Source: UBA1444 sp964521625
GTDB taxonomy: Bacteria > Bacillota > Negativicutes > UBA1444
NCBI GenBank assembly: GCA_964521625.1
Contig: CAZFSM010000008.1
Coordinates: 112,122-176,121, forward strand
Direction of reading: 5' to 3'
DNA: 64,000 bases
Program-made: the position numbers and the translations under genes
In this document: piece by piece, positions 59,606-64,000 of the stretch
Layout: the number at the start of each line of letters is the position of its first letter
How positions within the stretch are numbered: the first letter of the stretch is position 1
Notes under the pieces: generated by a model
Told to the model about the DNA's origin: nothing
What the model saw: only the letters and a program-made list of their open reading frames with translations
The model's database searches: none

Positions 59606-61711
59606 ATGGCGAAGGGGAAAAAAGAACCGGCTGACGCAGCCGATTCCGCAGCGAAGGCAAAGACACAGCTGCGACGGAGGGCAGAGGAGATCGACCGCGA
59701 GAACACTTCACAGAACCCGGAACTTCTGGTTGCGCTTTCCCCGAAAGCGTCGTGGCAGGCGCTCCACGAGTTGCGGGTGCATCAGATCGAGCTGGAGCTG
59801 CAGAACGAAGAACTGCGGTTGACGCAAGAGGAGCTGCTGTCCTCCCGCGCCCGCTACTTCGACTTGTTTGACATAGCGCCGATCGGATATCTCACGATCA
59901 ATGAAAAGGGGCTGATCGTGGAAGCGAATCTCGCATTTGCCACCTGGGTGTGCGTAGAGAGAGGGGCTCTGCTACATCAGCCGGTTTCCCGCTTTATTTT
60001 CCCGAATGATCAGGACAGTTACTTCCTTCACCGCAAAGCGCTTTTTGACACCGGTGAATCGCAAGTGTGCGAACTGCGGCTGGTGAAAAAAGACGGTGCG
60101 GGACTATGGATACAACTGGATATGAATCTGGCGCAGGACACAGGCAAAGCAACACTGGTCCGTGCAACATTGAGTGATATCACCGTGCGCAAGCAGCTGG
60201 AAGCCCTTATTCGTGAACAGTCGGCAGCGCTATCCGAGAGTGAAGCGCGGTACCGGACGGTGCTCGAACAGGCGCCGGAAGCGGTGCTTCTGATCGACCC
60301 GGAAACCGGCGAAGTCATCGAGTCGAACGCTCGCTTTGCCGAGCGGTTTGGTTATGCGCTCGGACAGGATGGACCGCTGACGATATTTAATCTGCTTTTC
60401 GATGAGCCGGAGAATATTCGGGCCGATATGAATAAAGTGCTGCAAACAGGCAGTTTGCCGCTACAGCGACGACTATTTCTGCACCGCAACGGCAGCCTCG
60501 TGACTGTGGAACGCTCAGCCTCGCTCCTTTGCTATCAGGGGCGTCGCCTGTTTGTGATGACAGTCAGGGATGTATCGGCTGAAGTGCGACATGAACAGGA
60601 AATCGGCCGAGACGCGCAACAGGCGACGCGGGTGCAAAACGCCCTGCTGTCGGTGCCTGAGCCGTCGGACTATCTTGACATCGCCACAGTTTATCAACCT
60701 TTTGGCTATGTGGGCGGCGACCTGTATTTCATGGACTGGCGCTATGGCGGCAATATGCTGCGCGGATTTCTCGTCGACGCGACCGGGCACGGCCTCGGCA
60801 CGGCGCTGCATACTGCTTCCATGCACGTGTTGATCCGGGAAGTCAACGAGCAAGACCTGCCGCTCTCTGATGCGATGCGCTGGCTGAACCAACGCGCAGG
60901 CGAATATTTTGACGAGAGAACTTTTGCGGGCGCGCTGGGCTTTGAAATCGATCTTGATATACGGCAGCTGCGCTGGGTATGCGCGGGCATTCCAAGAATT
61001 CTGGTGTCCACGAAAACGAAGCGGTGCGCCGTGGACTGTCCCGGCATGTGCCTGGGGATCCGTGATCATGAGACGTTCGAGACGCACACGCTGCCGATTG
61101 AAATCGGCGACTGCTTCTATTTCATGACTGACGGACTGACCGACCTGTTGCAAGGAGTGACCAAGCTGCCACTGGACCGTCATTCGGCAATGCTTGAGCT
61201 GCTGCAGACGCTGTCGGAGGCACAGGAACGCCGGGATGATGCCACGGCGGTCGGCATCCATGTGCGCGCGCTGCCGCAAGCTTTGGTTCGTCAGGACGGG
61301 TGGCCCCGCATTATCCGCTTCAACGGCTACGGTGATTATCAGCGTCTCAAAAGCGAAGTGACTAAAATAATGTCGGAAGTGACGGGACTGCCGCACTCAC
61401 TCCAGGAAGTCGCAGTGCATGAAGCGCTGGCGAACGCGATGGAGTGCCGGGACGGGGTGCCTCGGCAACACAAAGCGCGGCTGCGTTTCAACAAGGTCGG
61501 TAACCGGCTTATCGTGCGGGTGAAGACATCTCGCATCAGTTTTGCCGGTAACACGATTCTGCGGCGTTTGCGAGCGCATCCCGAAGAGATGTTTTCTTTC
61601 GGCGAAGATGCGGCGATGGGGCGGGGGATACCCATGATGCTTTCGATGTCTCACAAGATGACGTATAACAGCGAGGGGACCGAAGTGCTGCTGGCGTGGA
61701 AGTTGCATTGA
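59606..61711 (+). CDS. PAS-PAS-SpoIIE phosphatase with C-terminal anti-sigma-type ATPase domain
   Basis: The 701-residue protein has an N-terminal coiled region with HELRVHQIELELQNEELRLTQEEL and two PAS domains (about 90-205 and 210-330). A PP2C/SpoIIE phosphatase follows (about 340-550) with VGGDLYFMDW and VDATGHGLGTALH. A HATPase domain (about 575-700) has AVHEALANAMEC and GRGIPMM. It thus joins an RsbU-like phosphatase to an RsbW/SpoIIAB-like kinase, as in partner-switching stress modules. No anti-anti-sigma or sigma gene is adjacent. ATG 59606 is preferred over TTG 59600. It is coupled to the CheB-CheR gene. Confidence 0.92.
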   Translation: MAKGKKEPADAADSAAKAKTQLRRRAEEIDRENTSQNPELLVALSPKASWQALHELRVHQIELELQNEELRLTQEELLSSRARYFDLFDIAPIGYLTINEKGLIVEANLAFATWVCVERGALLHQPVSRFIFPNDQDSYFLHRKALFDTGESQVCELRLVKKDGAGLWIQLDMNLAQDTGKATLVRATLSDITVRKQLEALIREQSAALSESEARYRTVLEQAPEAVLLIDPETGEVIESNARFAERFGYALGQDGPLTIFNLLFDEPENIRADMNKVLQTGSLPLQRRLFLHRNGSLVTVERSASLLCYQGRRLFVMTVRDVSAEVRHEQEIGRDAQQATRVQNALLSVPEPSDYLDIATVYQPFGYVGGDLYFMDWRYGGNMLRGFLVDATGHGLGTALHTASMHVLIREVNEQDLPLSDAMRWLNQRAGEYFDERTFAGALGFEIDLDIRQLRWVCAGIPRILVSTKTKRCAVDCPGMCLGIRDHETFETHTLPIEIGDCFYFMTDGLTDLLQGVTKLPLDRHSAMLELLQTLSEAQERRDDATAVGIHVRALPQALVRQDGWPRIIRFNGYGDYQRLKSEVTKIMSEVTGLPHSLQEVAVHEALANAMECRDGVPRQHKARLRFNKVGNRLIVRVKTSRISFAGNTILRRLRAHPEEMFSFGEDAAMGRGIPMMLSMSHKMTYNSEGTEVLLAWKLH

Positions 61712-61774
61712 TTGGGATGGCAGCGAAAACTATGCCAACGTAATAACCTGGATTTACTCGATGCAATCATTGTT

Positions 61775-61900
61775 TTAACACAGCGAGACGATATCGGATA
61801 AAGATCGCTTGCGTACTCGATAGGCCCCGAGTTTTTTAGCCAGGGGAATTCCTTCTCGCTGTCGCTCATGAATTAACTCCCGCACAAGCCATAACTCTTG
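61775..61900 (-). pseudogene. Serine recombinase (resolvase/invertase) fragment
   Basis: An open stretch of 41 codons between stops reads QELWLVRELIHE, then ERQREGIPLAKKLGAYRVRKRSL. This is the junction of the catalytic domain (long E helix) and the DNA-binding domain of Tn3-resolvase/Hin-type serine recombinases. There is no start, no catalytic serine and no complete helix-turn-helix, so it is a decayed relic. It lies directly behind the PAS/SpoIIE gene. Confidence 0.7.
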
Positions 61901-61946
61901 CTACTATTTTCGGAGTCGTAATAAAGGAGCCTTGAAGAGCAGCGTG

Positions 61947-63719
61947 TCAGACCGGCTTGGCATTGCCTGCGGATCGCTGCTGCGCCACTTCTTCCAGTGA
62001 CGGGATCGCTTCGCAAAACACTTTCACGATTTCCGGATCAAATTGAGTGCCGGCGCACCTTTGCAGTTCATCATAGGTTTGGTCAATGGTTAACGCAGGA
62101 CGATAGGGGCGGACGGAAGTCATGGCGTCATAGGCGTCCGATATGGCCAAAACTTTGGCCAGCGGAGAAATGTCCTGCCCTGACAGGCCGCTAGGGTAAC
62201 CGTTGCCGGAAAAATGCTCGTGGTGCTGCAATATCGCCGTGCTGACCTGCTCCAGATGCGGGATGTTTTGCAGAATTTTGGCGCCCAAGGCTGGGTGCAT
62301 CTTAACGACATCATACTCTTCTGCTGTCAGGCCGCTAGGTTTATTCAACAGTTCTTCCGAGATGCCGATTTTGCCAATATCATGCAAAATGGCAGCATAT
62401 CGCAATTGTTCCATTGTTTTTTGATCCCAGCCCAGTGTGATGCCCGCCAATTCGCAAAAGAGCAGGACGCGGCTGCTATGCCCATGTGTATTGGAATCTT
62501 TGGCCTCTATGGCGTCAGACAGCGCATAGATGGTTTGCGTATACAACAAGCCCAATTCGCGATTGGCTTTGGCAAAATCTTCGTTCAGGGCTTTCATTTG
62601 ATTGTATAGGGCATTTATTTCCTGGTTTTGGGCGGTGGTTTCTTCCAACAGGTTGTCTTTTTCTTCAATTGTGCTCAGCAATCTGATTTTCATTCGATCC
62701 AGGCTGTCGGCCAAATAGGTTGCTTCATACGATTCGCTGGCTTGAAACCGGACATTTAGGTCGCCGGCCTCCAGCTGTTGGGCCGTGGCGGCAAGCCCTG
62801 CCAGGGGGCGGGTAATTTTGCTGATGATCCAGTAGATAATGACAATAACGATCAGCAATACTGCGATTGCGATATACAGGATCTGGTCAATCAGACTCTG
62901 TTGCTCGGCAAACAAGACGGAGATTGGCAACACTACGGCGATTGACCAATTCGCGGTGGCAATGGGCGAAATAAATACGACATATTTCGTGTTCGAGCGT
63001 TCCATTTGATAATAACTTGACACATTGGCGAGGTCATCCTTTTTCAAAGGAGCAAAGCTGAGTTCGCCAAAAGGTTCGCCTGTTTTTCCCATCGCATTGC
63101 TCGTTGTGTAGAGAACGGTATTGTTCTGGGTTAGCAAGAGCGCTTCGGCTGAGGCGTGAAATATTGCCTGTTTGCACAGCGCGGCCATGTCGGCAAGGCT
63201 GACGTCAATGCCAAGAACCCCTGCGACGGGAGTGTTTACCGGCATTGCCATCGTAGCCACCAGACCGCCGGTTAGTCGGTCCGGATACGGTTCGGTGATT
63301 ACAAATGCGCGTTGTTTATTGGCGGCGATGAACCAGGGCCGCCCTGTCGGGTCGTACTCGGATGGCAGTGGGGTTGGTCGGGTCGTGTACATGTTTTTAT
63401 TTTCGAAGCCAATAAAAATATACTCGAAATAACTGGGAAACCGGTTTTGAAAAGTATTTAATTTAGCCATGATTTTCGGGTTCGTTGGTTCATACTGTTC
63501 GGTTTCAAAGTCGGTGGCAATCGCTGATAACAGGACGTGTCGCGCTGCAAACCATTTGTCGATTTCGGTTGCGGATTGTTTGGAAGCAAGACGCATCAAG
63601 GATCGGGTCTGGTCGAACACAATGCGGTCAATGTAAGAAAGACTAACGTACCCCAGCCATGCAATCGTCAGCGTGACGACCATGCTAATCCAAAACAGCA
63701 ATTTGTTGCGAATCTTCAT
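61947..63719 (-). CDS. dCache-HAMP-HD-GYP membrane sensor phosphodiesterase
   Basis: The 590-residue protein has two membrane helices (about 7-29 and 280-302) enclosing a dCache sensor. DPTGRPWFIAA and GVLGIDVSLADM mark typical Cache positions. HAMP (about 303-355), a coiled segment and an HD-GYP domain follow, with AILHDIGKIGISEELLNKPSG, HPALGAKIL, QHHEHFSGNGYPSGL and the DAYDAMTS segment. It should sense an extracellular ligand and hydrolyse cyclic di-GMP inside the cell. It is monocistronic. A TGTTAAACA-type palindrome lies upstream (63,799-63,813). Confidence 0.94.
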   Translation of the reverse strand: MKIRNKLLFWISMVVTLTIAWLGYVSLSYIDRIVFDQTRSLMRLASKQSATEIDKWFAARHVLLSAIATDFETEQYEPTNPKIMAKLNTFQNRFPSYFEYIFIGFENKNMYTTRPTPLPSEYDPTGRPWFIAANKQRAFVITEPYPDRLTGGLVATMAMPVNTPVAGVLGIDVSLADMAALCKQAIFHASAEALLLTQNNTVLYTTSNAMGKTGEPFGELSFAPLKKDDLANVSSYYQMERSNTKYVVFISPIATANWSIAVVLPISVLFAEQQSLIDQILYIAIAVLLIVIVIIYWIISKITRPLAGLAATAQQLEAGDLNVRFQASESYEATYLADSLDRMKIRLLSTIEEKDNLLEETTAQNQEINALYNQMKALNEDFAKANRELGLLYTQTIYALSDAIEAKDSNTHGHSSRVLLFCELAGITLGWDQKTMEQLRYAAILHDIGKIGISEELLNKPSGLTAEEYDVVKMHPALGAKILQNIPHLEQVSTAILQHHEHFSGNGYPSGLSGQDISPLAKVLAISDAYDAMTSVRPYRPALTIDQTYDELQRCAGTQFDPEIVKVFCEAIPSLEEVAQQRSAGNAKPV

Positions 63720-63967
63720 ACAAGGGTCCGCCTTTCGAGCACAAGCTATGTATGATTATATTGTACCCCAGTTGATTCAAAATAAACAAATGTTTACAAA
63801 AATGTTAAACATTTCCGGATATACAAGGTGGTGAGCATAAAATGGAGCCCGAGTGTGCATCTGCCGAGTATGGACAAATGTCTGACTCTGGCAGTATAAT
63901 GTGAATATGAATAAGTGAAATGAAAAGAGCTCGGAAAATCGACAAACAGGGGAAAGGAGTGCTCACT

Positions 63968-64000
63968 ATGTTTGTGGTGCATACCGTGAACCAGTTGGAA
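63968..64000 (+). CDS. Start of an unknown gene, cut by the window end
   Basis: AAAGGAG lies 9 bases upstream of ATG 63968, and 11 codons (MFVVHTVNQLE) are visible. The pattern of a short strand followed by a helix resembles the start of pantothenate synthetase (PanC), but this is a guess from a very short sequence. Confidence 0.5.
   Translation, partial: MFVVHTVNQLE

Overview
The window looks like chromosome of an anaerobic Bacillota, most likely a Negativicutes member of the Sporomusaceae type. This is inferred from gene content, not from a marker search: a membrane-bound pyrophosphatase, a 2-hydroxyacyl-CoA dehydratase-type HgdB/HgdC pair, a DUF3842 protein, several HD-GYP and chemoreceptor proteins, strong AGGAGG-type ribosome binding sites, frequent TTG/GTG starts and a complete tmRNA. 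No intact transposase, integrase, CRISPR array or rRNA gene was seen.

Region by region. 1-12,600 is accessory in character: small secreted proteins, a Tat-exported phosphoesterase, a lone type-2 argC, a GNAT-like protein, an aminotransferase divergent from a TetR regulator and an esterase, a methyltransferase, a SIMPL protein and a chagasin-like (I42) inhibitor. 12,800-19,500 (minus strand) is an RNA quality-control block: esterase, secreted protein, PaaI thioesterase, RNase R, SmpB, a PLP decarboxylase and ssrA. 19,580-24,210 carries a CBS/DRTGG-type Mn pyrophosphatase convergent with the membrane pyrophosphatase, then secG. 24,360-30,220 is the full lower-glycolysis operon gap-pgk-tpiA-gpmI-eno. 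30,470-34,450 has a DUF401 permease, a zinc-ribbon protein, spermidine synthase and an M29 aminopeptidase.

34,540-45,550 starts with tRNA-Glu and tRNA-Val. Two partial copies of the tRNA-Val 3' part follow, one after a ketopantoate-reductase-like gene and one directly after a chemoreceptor gene. Then come DoxX, an SDR, an LUD protein, a K+ channel, an MFS exporter, tRNA-Arg(CCG) and a PAS/HD-GYP protein. 45,670-54,570 is a long plus-strand cluster behind a strong promoter and a leader with its own terminator: DUF3842, a thioesterase, a membrane protein, a CofE-like ligase, HgdB, HgdC, a hydantoinase-like protein, an HDAC-fold hydrolase, RNase PH, dITPase and a YfcE-type phosphoesterase. Malic enzyme and a tRNA-Pro/Gly/Arg cluster follow. 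56,550-61,711 holds a CheB-CheR-PAS hybrid and a PAS/SpoIIE/ATPase protein, followed by a serine-recombinase relic. A dCache/HD-GYP protein and the first 11 codons of another gene close the window.

The most unusual theme is a set of orphan tRNA/tmRNA 3' ends, often with their terminators, lying just behind unrelated protein genes. This suggests repeated insertion of gene cassettes at tRNA and ssrA 3' ends, with the recombinases since lost.
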